Below, piece after piece: positions 1 through 9,300 of a stretch of DNA of 59,924 nt. Within the stretch, counting starts at the first letter, position 1. Each line of letters opens with the position of its first letter. This DNA comes from a virus: the IMG/VR virus record IMGVR_UViG_3300035682_000040, positions 1 through 59,924 of that record, one strand, 5' to 3'. The notes under the pieces are model-generated. The model was not told where the DNA came from, made no database searches, and worked only from the letters and a program-made list of their open reading frames with translations. The position numbers were made by a program, and so were the translations under genes.

Positions 1-127
1 GGAAATACTTGGTGGTTTTATAATAATTATAGACATTCCAATGGAAGTAATTATTGGGGCACTCAGGTGGCTTGGGGTTGGGAAGATAATGCTAATAGAC
101 TAGCTACTAGAAACGTATCGGGCGGAG
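1..127. repeat. Terminal direct repeat, left copy (assembly overlap)
   Basis: The first 127 bases are identical to the last 127 (59798-59924). A 127-base exact overlap equals a common maximum assembler k-mer, so this is best read as the closure of a circular assembly rather than a biological terminal repeat. Removing one copy gives a circle of about 59,797 bp and restores the tail-fibre reading frame across the join. Confidence 0.95.
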
Positions 128-1164
128 GGTTTGGTGCGTGGGTTTATTATCTAAATAGCTCAAATTATACTTCATATGCTCCGTCATTAACAGGTAGTGG
201 TGCTTCTGGAACTTGGGGTATATCAGTAACAGGTTCTTCAGCTTCTTGCACAGGCAACGCTGCTTCTGCTACAACTGCTACAAGTCAATCAGGGGGTACT
301 GTAAGTGCAACAACTGGAGCGTTTAGTGGTACTACTTCATTTCCATGTGCGCAGGGAGCATTTAATATACAGAATGGCACGGGCGATGGAGCTTCATTCA
401 CTGTTTATAACACAGCTATTCATAGCCATTGGGGTATTGGGTTTAGAGATTATCAAGATTTAACTACGGTTAAAGCATATATTGATTGTAGGTCTGGAAA
501 CATAGGAACAAGTGGGTCTTTTGTAGGTAATTTATCAGGCAACGCTGCTACTGCAACCACAGCAGGCGCATTACAAGGTCTAACAAGTGGTGCTAATGGT
601 TCAATATATACCGATGTAAACTGGGCAATGTTACTTCAAGGGTTTACCAATGGAGGATCATTTGGTTGGAGACCTACTAATGCAGTAAGTATAGCATTTA
701 GCTGCTCAAACACTGGTAATCTTAATGCTATTGGCACTATTTCAGGAACAAACATAACTACTGGCGGTAACGTCACTGGCTCATCAGCTTCTTGCACAGG
801 CAACGCTGTTACTGCTACATCGTTAACAACAATAGTTGGTTCAGCCCCTTCATACGCTTGCAGAGCATGGGTGAACTTCAACGGTACTGGTACTGTAGCT
901 ATTCGTGCAAGTGGGAATGTGTCGAGTATTACTGACAATGGTGGTGGGGATTACACGGTTAATTTTACTACTGCGATGCCTGATGCAAAGTATTCAGCAG
1001 TTGCAAATTGTAATGGCGTATCAACAACATCACTTGCCCCACACATGTTTGGAAGTGGGCAAGGTATTGCCTCATATACTGCTAGTAGCGTTAAAATACA
1101 ACTAGAACACGGAGGCGTATCGCCTGCTGATCGTGAAGTAGTTACTGTTGCAATTTTCCGCTAA
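1..1164 (+). CDS. Tail fibre protein, C-terminal part (continues from 58163-59797)
   Basis: This is the distal part of a long side tail fibre whose start lies at 58163 near the other end of the window. Position 1 is in the same frame as the upstream part, so joining 58163-59797 to 1-1164 gives a 932-residue protein. The segment is rich in Gly, Ser, Thr and Ala and carries repeats of the type GSSASCTGNAASATTAT around residues 78-97 and 259-275 of this part, typical of fibre shafts. The last ~110 residues form a non-repetitive tip with the look of a receptor-binding domain. A GTG at 67 can be read as a start but is internal. Strictly a fibre by composition and position; the receptor is unknown. 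Confidence 0.85.
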   Translation, partial: GNTWWFYNNYRHSNGSNYWGTQVAWGWEDNANRLATRNVSGGGFGAWVYYLNSSNYTSYAPSLTGSGASGTWGISVTGSSASCTGNAASATTATSQSGGTVSATTGAFSGTTSFPCAQGAFNIQNGTGDGASFTVYNTAIHSHWGIGFRDYQDLTTVKAYIDCRSGNIGTSGSFVGNLSGNAATATTAGALQGLTSGANGSIYTDVNWAMLLQGFTNGGSFGWRPTNAVSIAFSCSNTGNLNAIGTISGTNITTGGNVTGSSASCTGNAVTATSLTTIVGSAPSYACRAWVNFNGTGTVAIRASGNVSSITDNGGGDYTVNFTTAMPDAKYSAVANCNGVSTTSLAPHMFGSGQGIASYTASSVKIQLEHGGVSPADREVVTVAIFR

Positions 1165-1176
1165 AAGGGTAAAACA

Positions 1177-1368
1177 ATGAAAAGAATAATTTACAAAACA
1201 GAAGATGGCGGTGTTGCTGTAATCATACCAGCACCAGAATACCTACAAGACCACACGATTGAAGAACTTGCCGCCAAAGAAATACTTGAAGGTGTTGAGT
1301 ATGAGATTGTTGATACCGAGACTATTCCATCAGATCGTACATTCAGAGGAGCATGGCAATGGGCATAA
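1177..1368 (+). CDS. Small conserved phage protein next to tail fibre
   Basis: A 63-residue acidic protein begins 12 nt after the fibre stop, behind an AAGGG ribosome binding site. The start MKRIIYKTEDGGVAVIIPAP and the end FRGAWQWA are patterns seen in small proteins that follow tail fibres in many phages. Its 3' end overlaps the next gene. A fibre-assembly or chaperone role is plausible from position only. Confidence 0.75.
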   Translation: MKRIIYKTEDGGVAVIIPAPEYLQDHTIEELAAKEILEGVEYEIVDTETIPSDRTFRGAWQWA

Positions 1369-1589
1369 GTATTAACTTTACTAAAGCACAAGATATTACT
1401 AAGAACAGATTGCGTGCTGAACGTACACCTTTGCTTCAAGCACTTGATGTAGCTCAACTTAGGAATCTAGCTGACCCTGTAGCTTTAGCTGATATTGAAG
1501 CTAAGAAACAAGTGCTACGAGATGCTACTCAACAGGTTGACAGCTTGACTACGCTTGATGAACTTAAAGTAGTCCAACTGCCTGTGTAG
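1359..1589 (+). CDS. XkdW-like small tail-associated protein
   Basis: A helical protein of about 76 residues with the pattern INFTKAQDITKNRLRAERTP, seen in small phage proteins encoded after tail fibres. Two starts are possible, ATG at 1353 and ATG at 1359. AGAGGA at 1345-1350 sits 8 nt before 1359 but only 2 nt before 1353, so 1359 is preferred. It overlaps the preceding gene by 10 nt, which suggests translational coupling. Function is not established. Confidence 0.75.
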   Translation: MGISINFTKAQDITKNRLRAERTPLLQALDVAQLRNLADPVALADIEAKKQVLRDATQQVDSLTTLDELKVVQLPV

Positions 1590-1656
1590 GCGGTGCAACC
1601 CGCTTGACAAGTCCAAATTGATGAACTGAAAGAACTTATAAACAAAGGAGAATAAA

Positions 1657-1881
1657 ATGGCAATTACAAAAACACAAAAATTAACACTTGTTACTTATCG
1701 AAAAGATATGGTGACTATACCTAAACAATTATACGTTGAATATCAAATTACTCTTGATGACCCTGAAGATTCTTCATTACCTGTATATACAAGTAAAGGT
1801 TATACATTGGTAGCAGATTCAGATGTTAGTAATGAAGAAGAATTAGTACAAAACATGTTCAATTTGGTATTTGATAAATAG
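1657..1881 (+). CDS. Hypothetical small protein
   Basis: A 74-residue acidic protein (MAITKTQKLTLVTYRKDM...) with a good AAAGGAG ribosome binding site. No family recognised. It lies between the tail-fibre-associated genes and the holin, so it may be a virion accessory or lysis-region protein; this is positional inference only. Confidence 0.7.
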   Translation: MAITKTQKLTLVTYRKDMVTIPKQLYVEYQITLDDPEDSSLPVYTSKGYTLVADSDVSNEEELVQNMFNLVFDK

Positions 1882-1936
1882 TATATAAAACTGATTACCC
1901 CTGTCGTAACACCACTATCCTTGGAGTATATAAAAA

Positions 1937-2092
1937 ATGATTGATTTAAACTTAACATTGCAAGAAATTAACCTTATCCTACAAGCATTGGGTCAAGCAC
2001 CTTATGCGCAAGTGGCAGAGTTAGTTGAGAAGATTAAGGTACAAGCTGTTCCTCAAGTTGAGGCACTACCAAAAGAAGAAGTTTCAGAATAA
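1937..2092 (+). CDS. Small phage protein upstream of holin
   Basis: A 51-residue ORF starting MIDLNLTLQEINLILQALG, with repeated amphipathic helix character. GGAG lies about 10 nt upstream of the start. Its TAA overlaps the ATG of the holin gene (TAATG at 2090-2094), indicating coupling. Similar MIDLNLTLQE-type small proteins are common in tailed phages, but their role is unknown. Confidence 0.8.
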   Translation: MIDLNLTLQEINLILQALGQAPYAQVAELVEKIKVQAVPQVEALPKEEVSE

Positions 2093-2514
2093 TGTTTGGC
2101 ATAGATGATGCAATAACTTCAGTAGCTAATCTAGCTTCTACCGTTGTTGAAAGGATATACCCTGACGCAACCACGATTGAGAAAGCTAAACTTGACCGTA
2201 TAGCCGCTGAAATAAGTAATGAGTTCAACCTTGTACTAGGACAACTGGAGATAAATAAAGTCGAAGCTGCCAGTTCCAGTATATTCATCGCAGGAGCAAG
2301 ACCTGCGGCAATGTGGGTAGGAGTTATCACCTTATTCTATATAGGAATAGGTGGAAGTTTACTTAATTGGCTTGCTTTATGCTTCAACTTACCCCCATTC
2401 CCCGTTGTGGTCAATTCAGCAAGTACAGACATACTTATAGGGTTATTAGGACTTGGAGGTTTAAGGACTTTTGATAAGTTAAAAGGTATTGATACAAAGA
2501 TTGTAGGAAAGTAG
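2092..2514 (+). CDS. Holin, 3TM GTA-type
   Basis: A 140-residue inner-membrane protein that probably forms lysis holes. An amphipathic N-terminal half (~1-60) is followed by a hydrophobic stretch with ARPAAMWVGVITLFYIGIGG (~68-90), a second around LLNWLALCFNLPPF and a third around ILIGLLGLGGLRTFDK, the pattern of the GTA_holin_3TM family. The end DKLKGIDTK also fits. It is coupled to the small ORF upstream. It is far from the endolysin at 47.9 kb, which has its own membrane partner, so the phage may use two membrane lysis proteins. Confidence 0.85.
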   Translation: MFGIDDAITSVANLASTVVERIYPDATTIEKAKLDRIAAEISNEFNLVLGQLEINKVEAASSSIFIAGARPAAMWVGVITLFYIGIGGSLLNWLALCFNLPPFPVVVNSASTDILIGLLGLGGLRTFDKLKGIDTKIVGK

Positions 2515-2543
2515 TTGCAGATTAACTAAATCTATGCTATTTT
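2515..2543 (+). promoter_or_regulatory. Predicted sigma70 promoter for neck/tail genes
   Basis: TTGCAG (2515-2520), a 17-nt spacer, then TATTTT (2538-2543) preceded by TGC as an extended -10. It lies just after the holin stop and 35 nt before the first neck gene. Prediction only. Confidence 0.45.
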
Positions 2544-2577
2544 AATAGTAATATATATTCTTTTATTAGGTAGATAA

Positions 2578-3084
2578 ATGTCATTAATTGTTGAAGATGG
2601 GACTGGTACTTTAGCATCTGAATCCTATTGTTCAGTAGCTTTTGCGGATACTTACCACACTAATCGTGGTAATACTGCTTGGGACAATTTAGGTACTTCA
2701 GATAAAGAAGCCATGTTGCGTAAAGCAACTGATTACATGGTACAAGTTTATAGGGCTTCATGGAAAGGCTATAAAGTTTTGTCTACTCAAGCATTAGACT
2801 TTCCTAGAAAGGAACTTTATTTAGTTGGCGAAATTATTAATAATACTACTCCTATAAGTAGTACCTCAGTACCTTCTGAAGTTCAAAAAGCATGTACTGA
2901 ATTAGCTTTAAAAGCAATTACTGATAGCCTTTTAATTGATACTGAACAACAAGTAGTTAAAGAAACTATTGGACCTATTTCTACAGAATATCAACCTTTT
3001 GACAATAAGTATAAACAATATACGGCTGTTGAAGCAATGCTTAGACCTTATTTAAAAAGTAGTGCAACTAAGGCAATAAGATAA
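2578..3084 (+). CDS. Head-tail connector (DnaT-like/adaptor family)
   Basis: A 168-residue protein of the phage family often labelled DnaT-like ssDNA-binding protein, which in practice occupies the head-tail adaptor position. It opens with VEDGTGTLASESYCSVAFAD, has a tract WKGYKVLSTQALDFPRK in the middle and a helical C-terminus with AVEAMLRPYL, all typical. The following gene begins 2 nt after its stop. Role in building the head-tail interface is inferred from the family and gene order. Confidence 0.75.
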   Translation: MSLIVEDGTGTLASESYCSVAFADTYHTNRGNTAWDNLGTSDKEAMLRKATDYMVQVYRASWKGYKVLSTQALDFPRKELYLVGEIINNTTPISSTSVPSEVQKACTELALKAITDSLLIDTEQQVVKETIGPISTEYQPFDNKYKQYTAVEAMLRPYLKSSATKAIR

Positions 3085-3085
3085 A

Positions 3086-3469
3086 ATGAGTTATTTAAAG
3101 AATCAAGCTACTGCTGATAAGCTTCTTAAAAAGTTTGGACAAAGCATGACTTTGACCAGTAAAACTCCAGGAACTTATAATACTGCAACTGGTTCTTTAA
3201 CTGTTAGTGAAACTACACAAACTATTATTGGTGCTGTATTTGAATGGGGTACATTTAATCATCCCGGATATGGAACTGAATATGGTGTAGGTGATTTAAT
3301 TCAAATACAGGATCAACAATTATTTATATCGGCAGTAGGTATTATACCGCCAAACTTAGGTGATACGGTACTTATACAGGACAAGGAATACACTATTGTA
3401 GCCCCGTTAAAACAAATAGCCCCTGCTGGTATTACTGTGGTTATTATGTGTAATATTAGGGGTGTTTGA
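3086..3469 (+). CDS. Head closure / neck protein
   Basis: A 127-residue beta-rich protein placed between the adaptor and the HK97 gp10-like protein, the usual place of the head-closure ring protein. The pattern VGDLIQIQDQQLFISAVG followed by a second strand-rich unit resembles small head-closure proteins. Its TGA overlaps the ATG of the next gene. Family assignment rests mainly on synteny. Confidence 0.65.
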   Translation: MSYLKNQATADKLLKKFGQSMTLTSKTPGTYNTATGSLTVSETTQTIIGAVFEWGTFNHPGYGTEYGVGDLIQIQDQQLFISAVGIIPPNLGDTVLIQDKEYTIVAPLKQIAPAGITVVIMCNIRGV

Positions 3470-3897
3470 TGGGCATCTTTTTAAAAGATATACAACAATT
3501 TATTGATTCAACAACTATTAAAGAACATAAAATAGTTAAAGAAATCGTTACGGATATTATAGATTTCCCTATTCAACATTCACCTGTATTATCAGGTAAC
3601 TTTGTTTCTAACTGGTTGTTAGGTTTGGATAACGCAATTCCATGGGGTGTTACTGGTGAAAAGAATGGTGATAAAAATGCTATTGCTGATAGGCTAATTG
3701 CAAAGATACCTGAGGATGCTGCTAATCATACTTATAACTTAGTTAATAATACTAGCTATGCTCAAGCATTAGAAGATGGTACTGGTACTGCAAATCCAGG
3801 AAAACCTTATAGCCCTAAAGCTCCTCATGGTATGATAGGATTAACTAAGGTTCACATGCCAGAAATTATTAGACGTGTACTTGCAAGGAATAAATAA
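3469..3897 (+). CDS. HK97 gp10-like neck/tail completion protein
   Basis: A 142-residue protein with PVLSGNFVSNWLLGL followed by NNTSYAQALEDGTG and HMPEIIRRVLA, the core of the HK97 gp10-like family that joins the tail to the head. The start chosen is ATG 3469, overlapping the upstream stop as TGATG, rather than a TTG at 3466. The stop overlaps the next ATG (TAATG). Confidence 0.8.
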   Translation: MGIFLKDIQQFIDSTTIKEHKIVKEIVTDIIDFPIQHSPVLSGNFVSNWLLGLDNAIPWGVTGEKNGDKNAIADRLIAKIPEDAANHTYNLVNNTSYAQALEDGTGTANPGKPYSPKAPHGMIGLTKVHMPEIIRRVLARNK

Positions 3898-4307
3898 TGT
3901 CAGTACTAAATATTAAAGCTGCAATAGAAACGGCATTAAATACAATAACCCCTGCATTGCCTACTGTGTGGGAAAATACAACTTATGTTCCTGTAACAGG
4001 ACAAGCTTACCAACAACTTTGGTTTTTAGATTTTATAACAAAACATATTGAAATTAATGCTACATCTTATCAAATAGATAGTTATTTTCAAATAGATTTA
4101 ATGTTTCCTTTACTATCAGGTACGGGTACAATTTTAGCAAGGGCTGAAGTAATTAAGTCATTGTTTAAACAAGGTTCTTCCTTTATAAATGGTGGGCAAA
4201 CTGTAAATATTACAGAAACACCTAGTATTTCTTCTGGTAGAGTGGATGGTAATTGTTGGAAAATTATAGTAAAAGTTTATTATTCATCTTGGATAATAGT
4301 TAATTAA
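3897..4307 (+). CDS. Tail terminator protein (DUF4128-like)
   Basis: A 136-residue protein of the tail-terminator type: N-terminal helix (IKAAIETALNTI), conserved AYQQLWFLDF, and alternating beta strands to the end. It would cap the tail tube and stop its growth. Order gp10-like, terminator, tail tube is the standard one. Translationally coupled to the upstream gene. Confidence 0.75.
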   Translation: MSVLNIKAAIETALNTITPALPTVWENTTYVPVTGQAYQQLWFLDFITKHIEINATSYQIDSYFQIDLMFPLLSGTGTILARAEVIKSLFKQGSSFINGGQTVNITETPSISSGRVDGNCWKIIVKVYYSSWIIVN

Positions 4308-4321
4308 ATTAGGAGATTAAA

Positions 4322-5542
4322 ATGAGTATTGCTCAAGGTATTAATAAAGTTCTTGTATTTTTCAAGCAAACAGGGCTAGGTGTTCCAGGAACAGTTGGAG
4401 CTCATGTGGGTTCACAAGCTATGAGACGTGAAACTGGTATGGGTAAATTAGCAAAGGCTAATTTTGCTAACACAGAAATAAGCACATCCCAGCAATCAAC
4501 TGGAAAGCAATATGGTTTAAGAAGTGCTAGTTATGCGTTATCAGGTTTATTATCACCTAATACTTATTCAACTTTGTTTGCTTCATTGTTGCGTAAAGTA
4601 TTTACTGCTACAACTTCCTTAACTGGTTTAGGTTTAGCTATTAGTGGAACGGTTGGTGCTTATACTGCTACTGGTACAGGTTTTCTTGTTGGTGGTTTAA
4701 AAATAGGTGATGTATTTAGAATTACAGTTGGTACTGGTTTAGCTGCTGATAACCTTAATAAGAACTTTCTTATTATTAATGTAACCGCTACTGTTATTAC
4801 ATTTGCGGTAGTTAATGGAAGTACTGTTACTGCTGGTACTGGTACTGCTTGTACTATTGCTGTTCCAGGAAAAAAAGTAATAGCACCTATAACTGGTCAG
4901 ACTCAAGAGTATTGGACTATTGAGGAATGGCAAAGTGATATATCTCAATCTGAATTATTTACCGATATGGTAATGGCTTCTGCTGATATAGGGCTACCTA
5001 GTTCTGGTAATACTACTTGTGCATTTAACTTAGCTGGTTTGAACCGAGTTACTGGTGCAACGCAAGTTTTAACTGCTCCTGCTGCTGTTACTACAACTCC
5101 TATTTTAACCGCTGTACAAGGTGATATTATAGTTAATGGCATTACTGTTGCTAATATTACTGGTGCTACTATTAAAATTGATTGTGCTGCTGCTAATATG
5201 GGTGGTGTTATTGGAACTAACTTTTCACCAGATGTACAACGTCAAGTAATTTCAGTATCAGGTCAACTTACTGCATTTTATCAAGACGGTGTATTTCCTG
5301 GATATTTTGATAATGCAACTCCAATTAATGTGGTTATAGTAGTAGCTAATGATAATACTGCTGCATCTGAGTTTGTATCATTTTCAATGTCATCTGTTAC
5401 TCTTGATGGTGATGATAAAGACGATGGTCAAAAGGGTATTGTTAGAACATATCCTTTTACTGCTAAAATGAATCCTAGTGGTGGTGCTGCATTAGCAAAC
5501 GACCAAACTATTATTAGTATTCAAGATAGTCTTGCTGCATAA
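4322..5542 (+). CDS. Major tail tube protein
   Basis: A 406-residue tail tube protein with a good AGGAG site. The N-terminus MSIAQGINKVLVFFKQTGLG and the MRRETG tract match phage tail tube proteins. Residues ~115-190 form an extra small beta domain (TGTGFLVGGLKIGDVFRITV onward) of the kind seen as inserts exposed on the tube surface. A hairpin terminator follows, consistent with the need for high expression. Confidence 0.85.
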   Translation: MSIAQGINKVLVFFKQTGLGVPGTVGAHVGSQAMRRETGMGKLAKANFANTEISTSQQSTGKQYGLRSASYALSGLLSPNTYSTLFASLLRKVFTATTSLTGLGLAISGTVGAYTATGTGFLVGGLKIGDVFRITVGTGLAADNLNKNFLIINVTATVITFAVVNGSTVTAGTGTACTIAVPGKKVIAPITGQTQEYWTIEEWQSDISQSELFTDMVMASADIGLPSSGNTTCAFNLAGLNRVTGATQVLTAPAAVTTTPILTAVQGDIIVNGITVANITGATIKIDCAAANMGGVIGTNFSPDVQRQVISVSGQLTAFYQDGVFPGYFDNATPINVVIVVANDNTAASEFVSFSMSSVTLDGDDKDDGQKGIVRTYPFTAKMNPSGGAALANDQTIISIQDSLAA

Positions 5543-5558
5543 GTTGTAAATGTTTTAA

Positions 5559-5591
5559 AACGCCTGTACACTGTATGGGCGTTCTTACTTA
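5559..5591 (+). terminator. Hairpin after tail tube gene
   Basis: AACGCC (5559-5564) pairs with GGCGTT (5578-5583), followed by CTTACTT. The U tract is weak, so it may be a partial terminator or mRNA-stabilising hairpin. Confidence 0.5.
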
Positions 5592-5612
5592 AATAAATAG
5601 GATATAATTATA

Positions 5613-6038
5613 ATGACTTTAACCACACAACCAGAAAAAGCTTTACCCTCAATTCACGATTTTAATGCTACTAAGCAATCTGAGATTGGTTTTGAATTTG
5701 AATATGAAAATGAACTTGGTAAAGGTACAGGTTTTTTTATTACTGTTATTGGCGACCAAGCTGAATCTGTTAAAAAGGCTGTATTTGCTAAGATTAATAA
5801 AGAACGTAATCAAGCCGCTATACTTAAAAAACGGGGTAAGGATGAACCTGTTAAATCTATTGAAGAACTAATTGAAGATAATATTGAGGGTGTTGCAGCT
5901 TGTATTATTGATTGGCGTGGTGTTGCTGAACCTTATACTCAAGAATCAGCATTTTTAATTTGCCAAAATAACAAATTAATTTATGACCAAGTAAAGGCTG
6001 CTTCGGAAAACCTTGCAAATTTTACCAAGAGCAAATAG
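5613..6038 (+). CDS. Tail assembly chaperone (gpG-like)
   Basis: A 141-residue chaperone that coats the tape measure during tail assembly. It lies between the tail tube and tape measure genes, the fixed place of lambda G. It ends at TAG 6036-6038, but a canonical slippery heptamer at 6017-6023 lets some ribosomes continue in the -1 frame to make the GT form. The acidic, helical C-terminal half fits the role. Confidence 0.85.
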   Translation: MTLTTQPEKALPSIHDFNATKQSEIGFEFEYENELGKGTGFFITVIGDQAESVKKAVFAKINKERNQAAILKKRGKDEPVKSIEELIEDNIEGVAACIIDWRGVAEPYTQESAFLICQNNKLIYDQVKAASENLANFTKSK

Positions 6039-6385
6039 AAGATTTACTTTTATTTGCCGAATCAGAATTTTTATTAAGTGAAACAGAAGGTGATGGGGAG
6101 AGTTTACGAAATCACCTTGAATCAATTTATAGGCAAACTGGTAAAAAACCTGCTCAATTAGAACAAATAGAATTCCCACATACAATGCAACTTGTGTGGG
6201 AATCATTTAAAAGTTTAAACCAAACTCGAACTTATTCTGAAGTTAGAGCTAACCCTATAAGTTATTCTGAAATATTAGCTTGGAATATATTAACTGAAAC
6301 TAATATTAGTGCAAAAGAAATACAAATTTTAAAGATACTAGATAATTCATTTTTAGTTCATTTAGCAAAACAAAGTAAGGAATAG
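5613..6385 (+). CDS. Tail assembly chaperone GT fusion by -1 frameshift
   Basis: Predicted join(5613..6023, 6023..6385), 257 residues. The -1 frame is open from before the slip site to 6385 and has no ATG start with a ribosome binding site near its beginning, so it is best explained as the T extension. After the slip the product reads ANF-YQEQIEDLLLFAE. The T part contains YRQTGKKPAQLEQIEFPH, typical of T extensions. The tape measure gene starts 3 nt after its stop. An ORF start at 6185 is internal and not independent. Confidence 0.85.
6017..6023 (+). other. -1 programmed frameshift slippery site AAATTTT
   Basis: The heptamer is A AAT TTT in the zero frame, which fits X XXY YYZ. Asn and Phe tRNAs can re-pair on AAA and TTT after slipping back one base. 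It lies five codons before the zero-frame stop, the usual distance. Confidence 0.85.
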
Positions 6386-6387
6386 AT

Positions 6388-9300
6388 ATGTCAGATCAAA
6401 CTTTAGCAAGCTTGGGTATTAAATTTGCTACAGAAGGAGTTGATACATCTCTTTCTGATATGAAACGTCTACTTACAGGTGCAGAAAATACTTATAACGG
6501 TATAGCTGAATCTCGTCTTCTACTTAGTCAAAAAACTATAGCCCAACTAGCCTTAGAAAAAGAAGGTGTTACTAGGGATTTAGCAATAAAAGCTGAACAA
6601 GCTACTAAAGAAATAGAAATTGAAACTCAAAAACAAGCTAAACTTAGAGCTTTATCTGGTTATGGTTTTTCAGGTTCATCTAATACAAGTTCTATGATAG
6701 ATGATAGTACCGCTAGGGCTGCTAAACAAAAAGAATTATCTGATACAAGAAAGGATAGAGAAAAATTAAATAGCGACCATATTCTTGCAATAGCTGAAAA
6801 TGAATCTAGAATGCGTATTTCTATAGCCCATGAAACGGCTCTTAGAATGAACGCTACTATGGATCAATATTATGCTAATCAAGCTTCACTAGCTGAAATG
6901 GCTGCAAAACGTAGTAATGAAATTTCAGATCAACAATTATTCCATGAAAAATCAAATAACACTGCGTACCGTAATAACCGTATATCCATGTACACTCAAA
7001 TGTTTAATGAGATAGAGGCTAAGGAAAAAGCATCCGCTGAAGAAACTAAAAAACGAGCAACTGAAACTCATGGTCATTTGGATAGACTAATGATGCGAAC
7101 AGCCTCCATTGTGGCTGCAATGGCTTCCTATCGAATTATTAGTGCTTTTATTGAAGTACCTGCGGAAATACTTAAAACCAATATTGAAATGGAAAAACTT
7201 CGAGTATTATTGGAAGGTGTTACAGGTTCTGTACAAAACGCAAGATTAGAATTTAATCGTTTATTAGCATTAGATATTAAAACCCCTTTTGATATTAAAG
7301 GTTTAACTGAAACTTTTGTTATGTTAAAGAATTATGGGCTTGAACCTACTGATATGGTAATGAAGTCCTTAACCGATAGTGTGGCTAAACTAGGTGGTAG
7401 TACTGAACAGTTAATAGGTATAGGTAGGCAGTTGGGTCAAGCTTGGGCAAAAGACAAGCTACAGCAAATAGACATGCGACCTATGATTGAAAATGGTTTA
7501 CCTGTAATTAGTTTATTGGCTAGTGCTTTAAAAACAAGTACTTCTGAAATTCTTGCAATGTCAAAAGCAGGTACTATAGGTAGGCAAGAAATGTTATTAC
7601 TTTTTGCTGAAATGCAAAAAGACGCACCTAATGCTGCTGCAAGGAATATGGATACTTTGCGTGGTTCTTTATCAAACGTAACTACAGCATGGACACAATT
7701 TCAAGATGCTATATTAGAGGATAAATCTGAGGGTGTACTAAAACGTATTTTTGAAAGTTGGAGTTCAATGCTATTCAAATGGCGTGATGATATTTCTGGT
7801 ATTGTTAATCAAACAAATGCAATGGCAGAAAATTTAATGAAGTTGGAAAGTGTTAGAAGTCAAATGCCTATAGCTCAAAAAAACCCTATAGCTGCTGAAC
7901 TTATGTCTTTATCAGGTCTTGGATATACTTACGCTGAATTAGTTGAAAAGGAAAGAGAACTTTTATTTACTCAAGATAAAATTCTTACTGCTATGGAAAA
8001 AGAAAGTCTTGCTGCTTATAAACTTAAGGACACTTCTGAATCAAAATTAGAACTTGATAAAAAAGCACTTGAACTTTCTGAAAAACAAGAAAAAGCTTTA
8101 ATTAGACAATTAGAATTTGAGGGCAAGATAAACCAATCTAAAATGGAACTTGCTAATGCGCTTATTGATGCTCAAATAAAGGATGAACAAAGGTTAAATA
8201 CAACTAAAGTTGCTGGTTATGAATTAGAACGTAAACAAAATGATGAAGCTTTGAGTAGAAATGAAATCTCAGCTAAACGTAGATATGATGTTGAAATTGA
8301 TTTAATTCAAAAACTTAAAGCTGCAGAACTTCAAAAACTTAATGAAATTGAAAGTTTAGAAAAACAAAAGATAGCTACAAAAGTTTTAGATGTTGATAAA
8401 GCTTGGCTTGCTATATTAGAAATTGAGGATAAGTCTGGTAAAAAAGGAACCGTTAATACAGCATCAATGGCAATGGGTCCTGGACAAGCAATGCCTAGAA
8501 CTTTGGCTGGTATTAACGAAAAAGGAGAAGATGTTGGTGTAGGTTTTGGTGTGGCTAGATTTAAACCTGCTGTTGATGAAAACCTCATGGGTATGTTAGG
8601 TGATTATAATAAAATTAAAGATTTTGCCACACGGCACGATGCTGAACTAAAAGAATGGTCAGAAAGGTATTGGAAAGCTTTAGTTTTAAATTATGGAAGT
8701 GTTGAAGAAGCTTTAAAGCATTATGGTGATGGTACAGTTAAATATAGTAAGGATGTTATGGCAGCCTACTCTATGATAACAGGTGCTACAAAAGACCAAA
8801 TTAAATTAGATTCTGATGCAAAGGATACTCTTGATGATAGAGCAAAAGCAGTAGCTAAATATGCTGCTATGGAACAAGATGCACGAAATAAATTAATTAA
8901 ATCTTCTTATGAATATCAAAAGATGTTGGAAGAAGAAAGTTTAAAAACTATTCAAATTACAGGTACTTCAAAACAGTATAGGGATGCTAACTTAGCTTAT
9001 CAAGAAAAGTATAATGTTGAATTACAAAAAGCTATAGCTATTCAAGATAAAGTAGGTGAAGCTATAATTAGAACTCGTATGGCTGCTGAAAATAAAAAAC
9101 CAATATTTGATCTTCAAAAGGAAAACGATTTAATTATTAAAAATGAGGATGCACAATCTAAATTTAATGACCAATTAAGTAAAGCTCGTAACTTATTAGA
9201 TGATGGTGTTATTAATGAAACTGAATTTAATAAAGAAATGGGTAGGTTAGCTCAATCATACAATGAAAATTTTGTAGACCCTGTAGAAACTTATACTAAA

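Noticed and set aside
67-1164. A 365-residue ORF starting with GTG at position 67
   Set aside because: The frame is open from base 1 and continues the fibre gene that starts at 58163; the GTG is internal and has no ribosome binding site.
6005-6011. GGAAAAC as the frameshift site
   Set aside because: It allows only imperfect re-pairing (GAA to GGA), while AAATTTT twelve bases later is canonical and nearer to the stop.
6185-6385. Independent 66-residue gene before the tape measure
   Set aside because: The frame is open upstream through the slippery site; it is the T extension of the chaperone made by -1 frameshift.
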